Program-made: the position numbers and the translations under genes
Part shown: positions 39,634-48,840 of the stretch, one piece after another
Position numbering within the stretch: the first letter of the stretch is position 1
Layout: each line of letters starts with the position of its first letter
Notes under the pieces: generated by a model
The model's input: only the letters and a program-made list of their open reading frames with translations
Databases searched by the model: none
Told to the model about the DNA's origin: nothing
Source of the DNA: Nitrospirota bacterium
Lineage (GTDB): Bacteria; Nitrospirota; JACRHJ01
Assembly: GCA_021784575.1 (NCBI GenBank)
Contig: JAJYHX010000002.1
Location: 248,001 to 312,000, forward strand
DNA: 64,000 nt
Direction: 5' to 3'

Positions 39634-40458
39634 TTACGGTTCTTTTCTAAGTGAGTGATAAAGGAAGAGCTTCAGCACAATCTTAGGAGGTAAGAACATT
39701 AATATCCTTTCCGTTGCGCATCTTGCATCCTCCCGGAATCCCCATCGTTCGATACCGTTTTTGAAATGGCGCTTTTTTAATGCAATACCGGCTAAAAGTG
39801 TCTTCCGCATCGTCGTAATCTTGCCGGCTTGCGAATGGATCCGATACTTAAAAAGCGGCTCCTGAATGTTATGGAACTTCTTCCCGGACTTGTATAACCT
39901 GCACCACAGGTCCCAATCCTCCACCGGCGCGGAGACCTGGTACAACCCCTCTGCTATTACCGCTGCCTTTCTGAACATTACGGTCGGATGCGCGACTGAA
40001 CAGTATAGCCTCAGGGCGCGGACTATTTCTTCATGGCGCTCCGGCAGTCTGCGGTAACCCAACGAAACACCTTTTTCATTTATTATTTCAATGTTAGTCC
40101 CTACAACGCTTATGTCAGGATGCTCCCTAAGAAATTCAAGCTGTTGTCCTAGTCTTGAAGGCATGGATATGTCGTCCGCATCCATACGAGCGATATACTC
40201 ACCACGGCTCAGCCCAATACCCGTATTCAATTGGTCGATCATTGATGTCCGCGTATCATTTAGTTTGTAACGGATCCTGCGATCGCTAAAACCCTCTATG
40301 ACCTCACGGCCCAACCTATCGCTGGGGTCCTCCACGATTACAACTTCCAGATTTTTATAGTCCTGCCCAAGCACGCTTCCAACTGCTTTGGCCAGAAGAC
40401 CAAAATCGGGCTTATAGACCGGGAGCAACACTGAAATTAAATCTTGGCAATTATCCAT
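39634..40458 (-). CDS. Family 2 glycosyltransferase
   Basis: A 274-residue GT2 enzyme: SVLLPVYKPDFGLLAKAVGSVL, DYKNLEVVIVEDPSDR, RGEYIARMDADDISMPSRL (DADD metal site), SVVGTNIEIINEKG and EDWDLWCRLYKSG (catalytic base region). C-terminal basic tail. Adds a sugar to a surface polysaccharide. Base composition is slightly more AT-rich than the core genes. Confidence 0.9.
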   Translation of the reverse strand: MDNCQDLISVLLPVYKPDFGLLAKAVGSVLGQDYKNLEVVIVEDPSDRLGREVIEGFSDRRIRYKLNDTRTSMIDQLNTGIGLSRGEYIARMDADDISMPSRLGQQLEFLREHPDISVVGTNIEIINEKGVSLGYRRLPERHEEIVRALRLYCSVAHPTVMFRKAAVIAEGLYQVSAPVEDWDLWCRLYKSGKKFHNIQEPLFKYRIHSQAGKITTMRKTLLAGIALKKRHFKNGIERWGFREDARCATERILMFLPPKIVLKLFLYHSLRKEP

Positions 40459-40511
40459 AAACTAAATTTCTCCGCCGCTATGATTACCATGACCTTGCCG
40501 TTCATATCATG

Positions 40512-41503
40512 TCATCGGGAGGCCAGTTTTCCATTTGCGAGCCGCCAGGCCCTGAGACCGAAATAGACGGACCCGGCGGCAAAGGCCGCGACTATCAATA
40601 TGACCATTATCCGTCCGATGCCGGACAGGCTGTCGTCGTAAGATAGCATACGGTACCACCACGGCATGATATAGTCCCTAACGTCTATGTCTATGGGTAT
40701 CGGATTGAACGTAAACCTGTAATATATGTTCGAGCGCGGCGTATAGACATAGACTGGGAATACGCCGGTCTGAATATCTGTCCGGCCATACCCGATGTCC
40801 TCCCGAACGTAAGTATCGTCCTGAACCGGACGTAGTTATACCAGAGATAAGCGACAAGACCGCCAAGCCCCCGGCGAAAATGGCTGCAAATTTCGCTGGC
40901 AGCCCTTCCATTTTATTTTCCTTATTCAGCATAAGCAAATAAAAAGCGACGAACAGATATGTTACGAAGGCGTAGGTCTTGGCGCCAATCGCGAGTCCTA
41001 AGACGAATCCGACGGCTGCGAAACCGGCAGCCTTGCCGCCGCTGTCCGCCAAGCGCCTGATAAAATAGAACCCGAATAATACCATGAACACTAAGACAGC
41101 TTCCATGCCGATGGAAGCATACGGCATGGCAAACGTCGCAAGCCCATAGATAATAGATAAAGGAAATGGCGACAGCCAGCCTCTTGTCCTCGTAAAGCCT
41201 GAACGCGAAGAGATACAGTATCGCAGCAGTCAGGGCCGTCACGATGGCGTTCAGACCCTTAGGCAGGAAACAGGTAAACTGCGGGTCCATTCCGGCCTTA
41301 TTAAAAACCAAATCAAGTGCAATGCCCGTTCCCACCATTGGAACGTCGAGTATGCTTCCCATCACGTATTCCACGTATCTCTTCCCATTTATGTCCGACG
41401 TGCCCGCAAGCGCCGCATTGCCCATGTTGAATTGATGCGCCTCCACGGAGTTAAAAACCGCCACGAAAAAACCGCGCTCGTAGCCGTCCAAGTGCGTGCT
41501 CAA
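40512..41503 (-). pseudogene. Frameshifted, internally deleted PMT-type glycosyltransferase
   Basis: Three successive minus-strand frames match the intact protein at 45724-47325. From 41503: THLDGYERGFF to AISFIYYLWA. Then, after a frameshift near 41150, MPYASIGMEAVLVF to AIFAGGLA. Then, after another shift near 40870, AYLWYNYVRF, and finally TGVFPVYVYTPRSNIYY to FGLRAWRLANGKLAS with a stop at 40512. The copy lacks the N-terminal ~35 residues and roughly 170 central residues. It is fused at its 5' end to a GT2 fragment. Confidence 0.85.
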
Positions 41504-41720
41504 CCCCTATGTTGTTCGCGGCGGCAAAACCCAGGTTATCCGCGTTCCGGATCACCGCCGCGCCCGCCTCTTGGGCTATACTGACAGTCCCGTCGGCGGA
41601 GCCGTTATCCACTACTACAATATCCAGGGGATAAGTCTGTCGTTTCAAAGAACATAACAGTGCGCCTATATACTTCTCGCTGTTGAAGGTCACTATGACC
41701 GCGCATACCTTCTGGCCCAT
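41490..41720 (-). pseudogene. N-terminal fragment of a family 2 (rhamnosyltransferase-like) glycosyltransferase
   Basis: The frame from ATG 41720 begins VCAVIVTFNSEKYIGALLCSLKRQ and VVVDNGSADGTV, and reaches NADNLGFAAANNIGVEHA, exactly the first ~75 residues of rhamnosyltransferase-like GT2 enzymes; the DXD metal site and the rest are missing. At 41490-41503 it runs into the PMT pseudogene in a different frame. The join uses a stretch (GAGCACGCA) that fits both parents, consistent with a deletion at microhomology. Confidence 0.8.
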
Positions 41721-42215
41721 CTACTCCGGCTTCCCCTTTTCGGCGTGTTCTATGAAAACTGCGACGGCGTCTATCAACCCTCCCCCGGCCTTTTGTGGCT
41801 CAAGCGTTCCCTTTAGCCCCTTGAGGCGTCCCACCGCCGCCGCAAGGTCCCCGCCTTCATACACCACCTCCACGCCCGGCCGCCCCTTGACGACTTCGGC
41901 TATTTCGAGCTGGTGGTCGTTGAAATGTTCCTTGTACTTCTTGTACCTCGGCACTACCGCTATCGGCACGCCCGCCGTCAGCGCGCCGATTATGGTGCCT
42001 ATCCCCGCATGAGAAACGATTACCGACGCGCTTTTTAAAAACTCCTCAGCCTCCGGGAAGGTAAGGAAATCCCTGTAGCTCGCGTTGCGAGGCTTATACT
42101 CCGAGCACCCGGATTGTATAAAAACCTCATCCCCGGATTGACCGGCAAAAATGTCCGCGGCCTTTACCAGCCTATCGAAAGGGTCTATGCCCTTTCCTAC
42201 CGTAACGTATATCAA
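41721..42215 (-). CDS. PssE/Alg13-like glycosyltransferase catalytic subunit
   Basis: A 164-residue protein: IYVTVGKGIDPFDRLVKAAD, FIQSGCSEYKP, SVIVSHAGIGTIIGALTAGVPIAVVPRYKKYKEHFNDHQLEIA is the UDP-sugar-binding C-terminal half of Alg13/MurG-like enzymes. The start is a TTG at 42215 overlapping the stop of the PssD-like gene; no ATG exists in the right place. With PssD it forms a two-part glycosyltransferase at the membrane. Confidence 0.85.
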   Translation of the reverse strand: MIYVTVGKGIDPFDRLVKAADIFAGQSGDEVFIQSGCSEYKPRNASYRDFLTFPEAEEFLKSASVIVSHAGIGTIIGALTAGVPIAVVPRYKKYKEHFNDHQLEIAEVVKGRPGVEVVYEGGDLAAAVGRLKGLKGTLEPQKAGGGLIDAVAVFIEHAEKGKPE

Positions 42216-42664
42216 ATGAAGCCCCCGACGTATTTGGCCTTCGGCCCGTATTTCTTCAAGAGCGGCTCCCACTGCACCAGGAAGAGGTCGGCGACGCGGT
42301 ACAGTATCCTGCCGGTCAGCGAAGGGTTGAACACCTGAGCGCTGCACTCAACGTAAACCGTCGGGAGGCGGAAGAACAGCAGGTTCACAAGAAAAGAAGG
42401 GAGACCAATCTCCGCGCCGGTGCATACTATCACGCCGGGTCTCTCTTTAAGAAGTATCCTGAACACCTGCCATGCAGTCACGAATACCAGTAGGGGGTTC
42501 CTCACGAAGTGCCGGACCAGGTAAACTTTTTCCTTAAGACCAACCGTTTTTCCGCCGTCCGTTATAAAAAAGATTTCATGCCCTGCTCGCTCCGCCAGGC
42601 CGTCCCCAATCAGCTTAGCCTCTGCCAGATGCCCGCCCTGGCTGGATATTAGGCAGACTTTCAA
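42212..42664 (-). CDS. PssD/Alg14-like glycosyltransferase membrane subunit
   Basis: A 150-residue protein of the Alg14/PssD family: VCLISSQGGHLAEAKLI, EIFFITDGGKTV, GVIVCTGAEIGLPSFLVNLLFFRLPTVYVECSAQVFNPSLTGRILY. It anchors and activates the catalytic PssE-like partner encoded immediately downstream. Overlaps the methyltransferase gene by four bases. Confidence 0.87.
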   Translation of the reverse strand: MKVCLISSQGGHLAEAKLIGDGLAERAGHEIFFITDGGKTVGLKEKVYLVRHFVRNPLLVFVTAWQVFRILLKERPGVIVCTGAEIGLPSFLVNLLFFRLPTVYVECSAQVFNPSLTGRILYRVADLFLVQWEPLLKKYGPKAKYVGGFI

Positions 42665-43539
42665 ACAGGGCCCCCTTTCGCGGATATTTTTTTAAAAACC
42701 ATGAATAAGTTGTCTCCCATCTTAAGTCCGGATATCCCGGCAAAAAATAAATCTATGAACTTACGCATGCGCCTGGGAAGGAAGAGGGGGGCGTAATCCA
42801 GGCTCCCTATCTCCGTCATGATTAATTTAAACCCGGCCCTCTCGAACAGTGTCTTTATGCTTCGGACGGAAAACAGGTTCAAGTGCTGGCCGTGACCATG
42901 ACCGTACCAGAACGTCCTCAAAAGACGCGGCATAAGCCCGTAAATATAAGGCACCCCCAAGATAATATAACCGTCATCTTTCAGCAGACACCTCACCCTG
43001 TCCACGAATGGCTGAAGATCATCGATATGTTCAAGGACATGGTTCATGGTGACGAGGGCATATGAACCCGCAGGATAAACAGGACTGGCGATCTCTTCCG
43101 TTTGAACGTTGAATCCCGCCTCGCATAACGCCCGCGCAATGCCGGGATTCAGCTCGACGCCTTGCGGATCCAGCCCCATCCCCCTTGATATTTGCATAAG
43201 GTGTCCGCTCCCGCAACCAATGTCCAGGTGACGCCCCTTTATCCCGAGATCCTTGATATAACGGGCATACGCCCTGAAGTTCTTAAAGTAATCCTTGTAT
43301 TCACGCGACTCGAAGTCTATTTTCTTAACGTCTGGGTTATAGCATTTCGTCAACCCCTCTTCATCGTATATATCGTACTTGGTACGCTCGGTATACGGAA
43401 GCGGCCTTGGACGGATCAGACCGCACCCGTGACATTTATAAAGTGGATACTTCTTCTTGTCATAGCGCGAAGGCACGCTGAAAAAGGAAAGCTTTTTAAA
43501 AGCGGCCCCGCCGCAGACCGGGCAAGCGATATTATCCAT
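42661..43539 (-). CDS. Class I SAM methyltransferase with N-terminal zinc ribbon
   Basis: A 292-residue protein: N-terminal four-cysteine ribbon (CPVCGG..YKCHGCGLIRPRP) followed by a methyltransferase core with GRHLDIGCGSGHLM (motif I) and VTMNHVLEHIDDLQPFVDRVRCLLKDDGYIILGVP. This architecture is common in polysaccharide clusters, where such enzymes methylate sugars. Confidence 0.9.
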   Translation of the reverse strand: MDNIACPVCGGAAFKKLSFFSVPSRYDKKKYPLYKCHGCGLIRPRPLPYTERTKYDIYDEEGLTKCYNPDVKKIDFESREYKDYFKNFRAYARYIKDLGIKGRHLDIGCGSGHLMQISRGMGLDPQGVELNPGIARALCEAGFNVQTEEIASPVYPAGSYALVTMNHVLEHIDDLQPFVDRVRCLLKDDGYIILGVPYIYGLMPRLLRTFWYGHGHGQHLNLFSVRSIKTLFERAGFKLIMTEIGSLDYAPLFLPRRMRKFIDLFFAGISGLKMGDNLFMVFKKISAKGGPV

Positions 43540-43541
43540 AT

Positions 43542-44513
43542 CTACTCCTTCGTCCCGCGACAGACTGGGTTTGTCGCCGCATAAGTAAGAAATATAAAGC
43601 TCGGAAGAATCACCCTGACAGCCACTATCAGCGCACCCGCTTCGCCCTTGTAGCCGAAATGTTCGAGCACAAGCGCAAAGCTCAGGTCCGCCACGCCGAG
43701 TCCGCCGGGTATCGGCGCAAGCGCCGCCGCCAGGGAATAGACCATAATCGAGGCGACCATTATAAGCACGCTCGCTTGCAAGTCCATCATCTTAAAGAGC
43801 GCAATCCAGCAGGCCATGTCAAGCGCCCAGCAGACGAATGTCAGGAAAAGGTTGTAAAGAGAGAACCGGACAGCGAAATAGCTCCCGGTCGCTTTATAGA
43901 ACTCGTCCAGCCCGCCCGTCAAACCGCGAAGGAAATTCCTGAGCGCGGCGGCTATTCTCCGTCCTCCGATAAAAACAAGCGCCGCGTCCGCCCATACGTA
44001 AACCCGCTCTGCCGCATTACGCGCCACGAGAAAAAAAACGAACACGCCGAGCGCCGCGAATATGCCTGCCAGCACAAAGCCGGAGCGGATATTCCAGAAC
44101 GTCCCGTAAAAAAGAAAGAAGACGGCGGTCAAGACGATAAGGCTCTGGAAGGTTTCTATTACCCTGTCGTAAAGGATTATGGATAAAAGGCTTCCCTGCT
44201 TGTTGCCGCGCAGGAATACCGGGGCCACCTCGCCGCTCCTCATGGGCGAGACCATCCCCCAGAACTTGCTGGAGAAATATGCCGACCTGATCTCGGAGAA
44301 AGTCAAGGATGAGCGTATTCTGTCACGCATCAATGTCCATTTATACATACGCAAATAAGAGGACATCAAATAAAGCATACCGGCCGCAAGGAGCCAGACG
44401 GGCCGGACGCGGGAGAGGGCCTGCCAGGTCGCTCCCAGGCCGATGGAATAAATAACCTCAATAAAAATCAGCGCGCCTGTTGCGGGCAGGACATATCTCT
44501 TGAGAACTTTCAT
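43542..44513 (-). CDS. Flippase-like (lysylphosphatidylglycerol synthase TM domain) membrane protein
   Basis: A 323-residue membrane protein with eight or so helices: YLMSSYLRMYKWTLMRDRIR, YFSSKFWGMVSPMRSGEVAPVFLRG and PGGLGVADLSFALVLEHFG are typical of the UPF0104/LPG-synthase-TM family, which probably moves lipid-linked substrates across the membrane. Two bases from the methyltransferase start. Complete. Confidence 0.87.
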   Translation of the reverse strand: MKVLKRYVLPATGALIFIEVIYSIGLGATWQALSRVRPVWLLAAGMLYLMSSYLRMYKWTLMRDRIRSSLTFSEIRSAYFSSKFWGMVSPMRSGEVAPVFLRGNKQGSLLSIILYDRVIETFQSLIVLTAVFFLFYGTFWNIRSGFVLAGIFAALGVFVFFLVARNAAERVYVWADAALVFIGGRRIAAALRNFLRGLTGGLDEFYKATGSYFAVRFSLYNLFLTFVCWALDMACWIALFKMMDLQASVLIMVASIMVYSLAAALAPIPGGLGVADLSFALVLEHFGYKGEAGALIVAVRVILPSFIFLTYAATNPVCRGTKE

Positions 44514-44520
44514 GCGCTAA

Positions 44521-44822
44521 AACCGGAACACTATGTAATAAAAGCGTTTCATGTAATGCGGGATGTTCCTCATGAAAAGGCCATAACGCCTTATCTATCT
44601 GGCCGCCTTGATTGCGCTCCCATACCTAAGCGACATCGCGGAAATGCCTATCAGGTCGGGCTTTTCTTCTTTCAGGCGCTCGTAAATGTCCTCGAATACA
44701 TTATCAACAATTACCGTATCTTTTATTCCCAGTTTCTTTTCGAGGTACGTCGCAAGATATGCCAGGCCTACCGGTGGAGTTCTATAGAGGCCTTCTCCCA
44801 GAGAGACCAGCGCTAATTTCAT
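44521..44822 (-). pseudogene. Internally deleted B12-binding radical SAM gene
   Basis: The N-terminal 75 codons (MKLALVSLGEGLYRTPPVGLAYLATYL to ISAMSLRYGSAIKAAR) form a B12-binding domain start. A stop at 44595 follows, and the same frame continues as a basic tail (RRYGLFMRNIPHYMKRFYY) that looks like the normal C-terminus of such enzymes. All of the radical SAM core is absent. Read as one gene that lost its middle and then gained a stop. Confidence 0.7.
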
Positions 44823-45727
44823 TTCGTCCCCTTTTTCTTCCCGAAATAATTAAGAAATGCCTTGAACCCATAAAGTTTCCGCTTAAGGTCCGCCATGCTC
44901 CTGATATTCAGGAGCATCCGCGCCATCTGCCTGGGCCTCAGGTAAAAACCCTTCAGGCCCTCGTCTATCAGCCGGTCGATCCTCTCCTTCGGAAGCTGCG
45001 GGAAGAGCTTCATGTCGTATTCCATCTCGTCCACGACCTGCGCCGGTTCCCTGTAGCGAAGCTTCCTGCCGTACATGAGCTGTGTATCCCGGCAGAACAT
45101 GCACCTGCCGAAACAGCCGCGCCCGGAGATAAGCGTCAGGAACGGGAACTTCTTTCCCGCGTCGTAATACCATTCCGGCCTGATGTGATGCCATGCCGGG
45201 AAAGGAAGTTCCGTTACGTCGAGAAGCGGCCGGTCGGGGTTGTGCCGGACGGTTTCCCCGTCCATCCAGTCTATTCCGGCCACGTCGGAAAGTGACGTTC
45301 CCGATGCGATGTCGCGGATTGTATAATCGTATTCCCCGCGCGCCACGGCGTCCACCGCGCCCCGGTCAATAAGAAGCGTATCGGCGGGCAGGGCGCTGAC
45401 ATGGGGGCCTGCCAGCGCGGTCATCGCCCCCGTTAGGTTCTTTATGGTTTTGGCGTAATCTATGTCGTTGTATATGGAAGGGGTTGTGGTATGCAGGACC
45501 GCAAGCTCCGGGCGGAACTGCCGGGCCATGTCCTCCACTTCGCCTTTTTTCATGTTCAGCGCGGCCCCGTCCACAAACTTCACATCGTGGCCCGCCTTCT
45601 CCAGCACGGCTGTGAGTATCAGCAGCCAGTCCGGGTGTCTTTGCACGCGGCCCCTCGATTTGGCCGCCCACCTTGCGCTCCTGCAGAAATCGTCCACGTA
45701 AGGCGGGTTCAGGACAAGTACTTTCAA
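44819..45727 (-). CDS. B12-binding radical SAM protein lacking most of its catalytic barrel
   Basis: A 302-residue protein where relatives are about 450-500. Residues 1-160 form the cobalamin-binding domain (WLLILTAVLEKAGHDVKFVDGAALNMKK, LAGPHVSALP), then the cluster motif SGRGCFGRCMFCRDTQ (CxxxCxxC) is present. At QVVDEMEYDMKLFPQ the frame jumps directly to LPKERIDRLIDEGLKGFYLRP, which belongs near the C-terminus. About 170 residues of the barrel are missing in frame. The cluster could bind, but normal radical SAM activity is unlikely; it is probably a decaying gene or an assembly collapse. Confidence 0.75.
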   Translation of the reverse strand: MKVLVLNPPYVDDFCRSARWAAKSRGRVQRHPDWLLILTAVLEKAGHDVKFVDGAALNMKKGEVEDMARQFRPELAVLHTTTPSIYNDIDYAKTIKNLTGAMTALAGPHVSALPADTLLIDRGAVDAVARGEYDYTIRDIASGTSLSDVAGIDWMDGETVRHNPDRPLLDVTELPFPAWHHIRPEWYYDAGKKFPFLTLISGRGCFGRCMFCRDTQLMYGRKLRYREPAQVVDEMEYDMKLFPQLPKERIDRLIDEGLKGFYLRPRQMARMLLNIRSMADLKRKLYGFKAFLNYFGKKKGTK

Positions 45728-47325
45728 ACACCCCTCCCTTTGTTATCGCTGAGCACGGCCAACCTCCAGGCCTTCATGCCGAAAAACAGGAACCCGGCAA
45801 ACAGGGCTGTTACCAGTAGAACGACCAGAAACATCGGGAATCCGGTCAGGTCCGGCAGGGAAAGAACCTGGTGCCACCATACGCTTATGTAATCTTCATT
45901 CGGGTCGATGACCATCTGTATCGGAGCAAACTTTATCAAGTACGGCAGGTTGGAGTAAGGCCGGTAGTAGTATGCGGGGAAAACGCCGGTAAAATACCTC
46001 TCTATAGTGGCCCATATAAGAAAGACATTCATGCGTATATGCGAAAGCGCGGGTATGTAAAACGCGTTCTGGACCGTATACAGCTTGTTGCGTATCAATA
46101 TTTGCGTGAAAGTTCCGTAATAGACTATCGCGCCCGGTATCTGCACCATGAAACCTGTAATTACCGAGGCATAAAAGGCGAACCGGAACCACCGTCCCGT
46201 CTCCTTCAACTTTTCTATTACAACGCCTGTCATGAGCGTCAGGAAGGGGACCAGTATAAGGTAGTATCGAGTGCCCCAGACCTCGTCCGCCCAGCTCCCC
46301 GTTATGCAGAAGAAGACGACTATGCCGGAGATGAGAGATAAAAAGACCAGGGTCTCGGTGCGGTTCCTCTTCAGAGAGCGGGAGACCGCCCAGAATACGA
46401 AGACGAGCGGCGGCGAATACAGGAAGAAGCTTTTGCCCGCCGAGAAGAACGAAGCGTAAAGGTTATATAGAAAGTTCATGACGGACGGCTGGAATATCGA
46501 CCCCGCCATCGAAAAGGACCTCTGCACAGGCACTATCTCTCCGAACCGCAGGTAGTTATACCAGAAATACGGTATAAGCCCGGCCAGGCCCCCGAGAACC
46601 AGCGTCCCGAGCTTCGCCGGGAGTCCTTCCATCCTCTTCTCGCCGTTTAAACGATATATATAAAACAAGGCGAAGGGATACGTCAGAAAAGCATAGGTCT
46701 TGGCCCCCATGGCCAGCCCGAAGAGCAATCCGGCAAAGGCGAAAAGCCGCGTTTTCCCGGTGTCAGAGCACCGCCTCAGAAGATAGAACCCGAAAAGTAT
46801 CAGGAAGACGAATAATGGATCCATGCCTATGGTCGCATACGGCATCGCGAGCGTGGCGAGCCCGTAAATAAACGCAAGGGCCGCCGCAGTCTTCTCGCTG
46901 CCGTAAAGCCTGAGGGCGAAGAGATACAGTATCGCGGCAGTCAGGGCCGTCAGGATGGCGTTCAAGCCCTTCGGCAGGAAGAAGACAAGCTGCGGGTGCA
47001 TCCCGGCGAGGGCGAATATCGAATCAAGCGCTATGCCCGCTACAACCATCGGCACGTCGAGTATGCTTTCCAGCACGTATTCCGCGTATCTCTTCCCGCC
47101 GACTTCCGCAGTACCCGCAAGGCCGGCCCCGCCCATGTTGAATTGATGCGCCTCCACGAAGTTTAAGGCCGTCGCGAAAAAGCCTCTCTCGTAGCCGTCC
47201 AGGTGCGTGCTGAGGAGAAGCGAATAAAAGCACAGAAGCGAGAGGAATATGGAGAGCGGGACAAGAAAAGCCGCCCTTTTCTTCCCCGCAGGCTTCGAGT
47301 TATTGCCGCCTGTCTTCTTCGCCAT
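45724..47325 (-). CDS. PMT/ArnT-type membrane glycosyltransferase
   Basis: A 533-residue membrane protein with about twelve helices. The first periplasmic loop has STHLDGYERGFF with the acidic D/E expected of GT-C enzymes, and later NYLRFGEIVPVQRS and a large loop near residue 350 (EVWGTRYYLILVPF). It uses a polyprenyl-phosphate sugar to glycosylate an extracytoplasmic acceptor. It is the intact relative of the pseudogene at 40512-41503. Confidence 0.85.
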   Translation of the reverse strand: MAKKTGGNNSKPAGKKRAAFLVPLSIFLSLLCFYSLLLSTHLDGYERGFFATALNFVEAHQFNMGGAGLAGTAEVGGKRYAEYVLESILDVPMVVAGIALDSIFALAGMHPQLVFFLPKGLNAILTALTAAILYLFALRLYGSEKTAAALAFIYGLATLAMPYATIGMDPLFVFLILFGFYLLRRCSDTGKTRLFAFAGLLFGLAMGAKTYAFLTYPFALFYIYRLNGEKRMEGLPAKLGTLVLGGLAGLIPYFWYNYLRFGEIVPVQRSFSMAGSIFQPSVMNFLYNLYASFFSAGKSFFLYSPPLVFVFWAVSRSLKRNRTETLVFLSLISGIVVFFCITGSWADEVWGTRYYLILVPFLTLMTGVVIEKLKETGRWFRFAFYASVITGFMVQIPGAIVYYGTFTQILIRNKLYTVQNAFYIPALSHIRMNVFLIWATIERYFTGVFPAYYYRPYSNLPYLIKFAPIQMVIDPNEDYISVWWHQVLSLPDLTGFPMFLVVLLVTALFAGFLFFGMKAWRLAVLSDNKGRGV

Positions 47326-47394
47326 GCAGACCCCTTCATTAAAAATATTTTTGATATGCCGCCGCCCGCGTCCCGGCGCCTTTGGCCCTGCCGC

Positions 47395-48837
47395 TTATGT
47401 CAAAAGCAGTATCTCGCACTTATGAGACAAGTGGCCGCAATAGTAGTATCTCAACACTATGTAATAAGTGGCCGAAAGGAGCATGGCCGCCATGCACGAG
47501 CCGATGAAGAGCGGACTTCTGACCACTTTGGAGACCGGCCAGTTAAAATATTTCTTACTCGTGTTCGATATGGCAAGCAGTGCCGCCGGAACGATTGACG
47601 TAAAATATCTCCCCTGCACCCCGCCAACGGAATCCGCGCCAACCTTAGTCGCCTCGACAAACATTGCGAAGTTTACGCCCGCAAAGGCAAGCGCAAAAAA
47701 CGCAAGCAGCAGGACGCGGGGCCGAAGCCCCATCCCGGGAACGCCCTGCGGGACGGCGACCGAGGACGCAAGGAGCAACCCTGCAAGCAAATACAGTGCG
47801 TGCGGCAACGTAAAATCGAGCCATCCGAGTATCCCTACAAAGGCCTTGAAAATCGCTCCGTAGTGAACATACCCGTTATAAATTATCCCCAGCATCCTCA
47901 GAGGGTGCGCCAGCGCCACGTGGAACTGATATTTCGGATTGAGCCCGATTGACACGTCTCCCGAATCAATGGCACGCCTAACGGCGAGGCTCCAAGCCGC
48001 CATGAGCGCAAATGTCAGCACAAAACAGCCCGCAAGGAACAAAACCCTGCCCCGCCCGCTGAACCTCTCCTTCGGTATCATCAAAAGCAGTAGGGCGATG
48101 GGCGTGTATACCGGCTTTAAAAACGCAATCGCCATGCAGAACGCCAGAAATATTGCAACCTCTTTCCCGCTGATCGGCTCCGGCGGTCTCTTGAACGTCT
48201 GGTTCAGGACATAGGCGATGAAAAGAAACAGCATACCGTTCAGGACAATGTCGGTGTTAAGCGATGCCCCAATCGAAAGCGACATCGGAAGTAAGGCGAC
48301 AATCATCAACATGTTCCTGCCGAACGGCATTATCCTGAGCGCGGCGAACGTGGCGAAGGCATAGAACAGCAAGGCGAATATCCTCGCCGCATAAAAACAG
48401 CCGAGCGGCGAGAGGCCAAGCGCCCGGCCCGCAAGTATGCCTGCCGTCTGCGGGATATAGGCCACCGGGCAGTAAGCTTCCGAGCCTATTTCCTTGAACA
48501 CGCGCCCGCCGCCGGCCCTGAAGTTATGGGACAGGACATAATCCCGGAAGTTGCCGAACCTGAACTTAACCCACCGGCGGAACCTGACAAGGCGGTAGTC
48601 GAAGCGCCCCGGGAGATTGGCCGCGCCGGCAGGCAGATATGCGCCCGCGCCCGTGACAAAATACCCGTTTTTGTCTCTCTCCCGCTCCAGAAATACCCTC
48701 CCCTCGGAAATAGACCACGACCTCCTGAAGTGAGATTGCTCGTCCGGCGACTGAAAAGGCGGTATCAGAAACACCCACACCAGGCCGAAGAGAAGCGCCA
48801 GAAACAGAAATACGTGTTCTACCTTGATCCTGTTCAT
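47395..48837 (-). CDS. DUF2142 family membrane protein
   Basis: A 480-residue membrane protein: the N-terminus VFLIPPFQSPDEQSHFRRSWSISEG (PPFQSPDE-H) is diagnostic of DUF2142, followed by a glycine-rich periplasmic loop and ten or more helices, with LKPVYTPIALLLLMIPKERF in the middle. Members occur in O-antigen and teichoic-type glycan clusters and resemble GT-C enzymes; the actual reaction is not known. Ends close to the PMT-type gene. Confidence 0.87.
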   Translation of the reverse strand: MNRIKVEHVFLFLALLFGLVWVFLIPPFQSPDEQSHFRRSWSISEGRVFLERERDKNGYFVTGAGAYLPAGAANLPGRFDYRLVRFRRWVKFRFGNFRDYVLSHNFRAGGGRVFKEIGSEAYCPVAYIPQTAGILAGRALGLSPLGCFYAARIFALLFYAFATFAALRIMPFGRNMLMIVALLPMSLSIGASLNTDIVLNGMLFLFIAYVLNQTFKRPPEPISGKEVAIFLAFCMAIAFLKPVYTPIALLLLMIPKERFSGRGRVLFLAGCFVLTFALMAAWSLAVRRAIDSGDVSIGLNPKYQFHVALAHPLRMLGIIYNGYVHYGAIFKAFVGILGWLDFTLPHALYLLAGLLLASSVAVPQGVPGMGLRPRVLLLAFFALAFAGVNFAMFVEATKVGADSVGGVQGRYFTSIVPAALLAISNTSKKYFNWPVSKVVRSPLFIGSCMAAMLLSATYYIVLRYYYCGHLSHKCEILLLT

Positions 48838-48840
48838 ACC

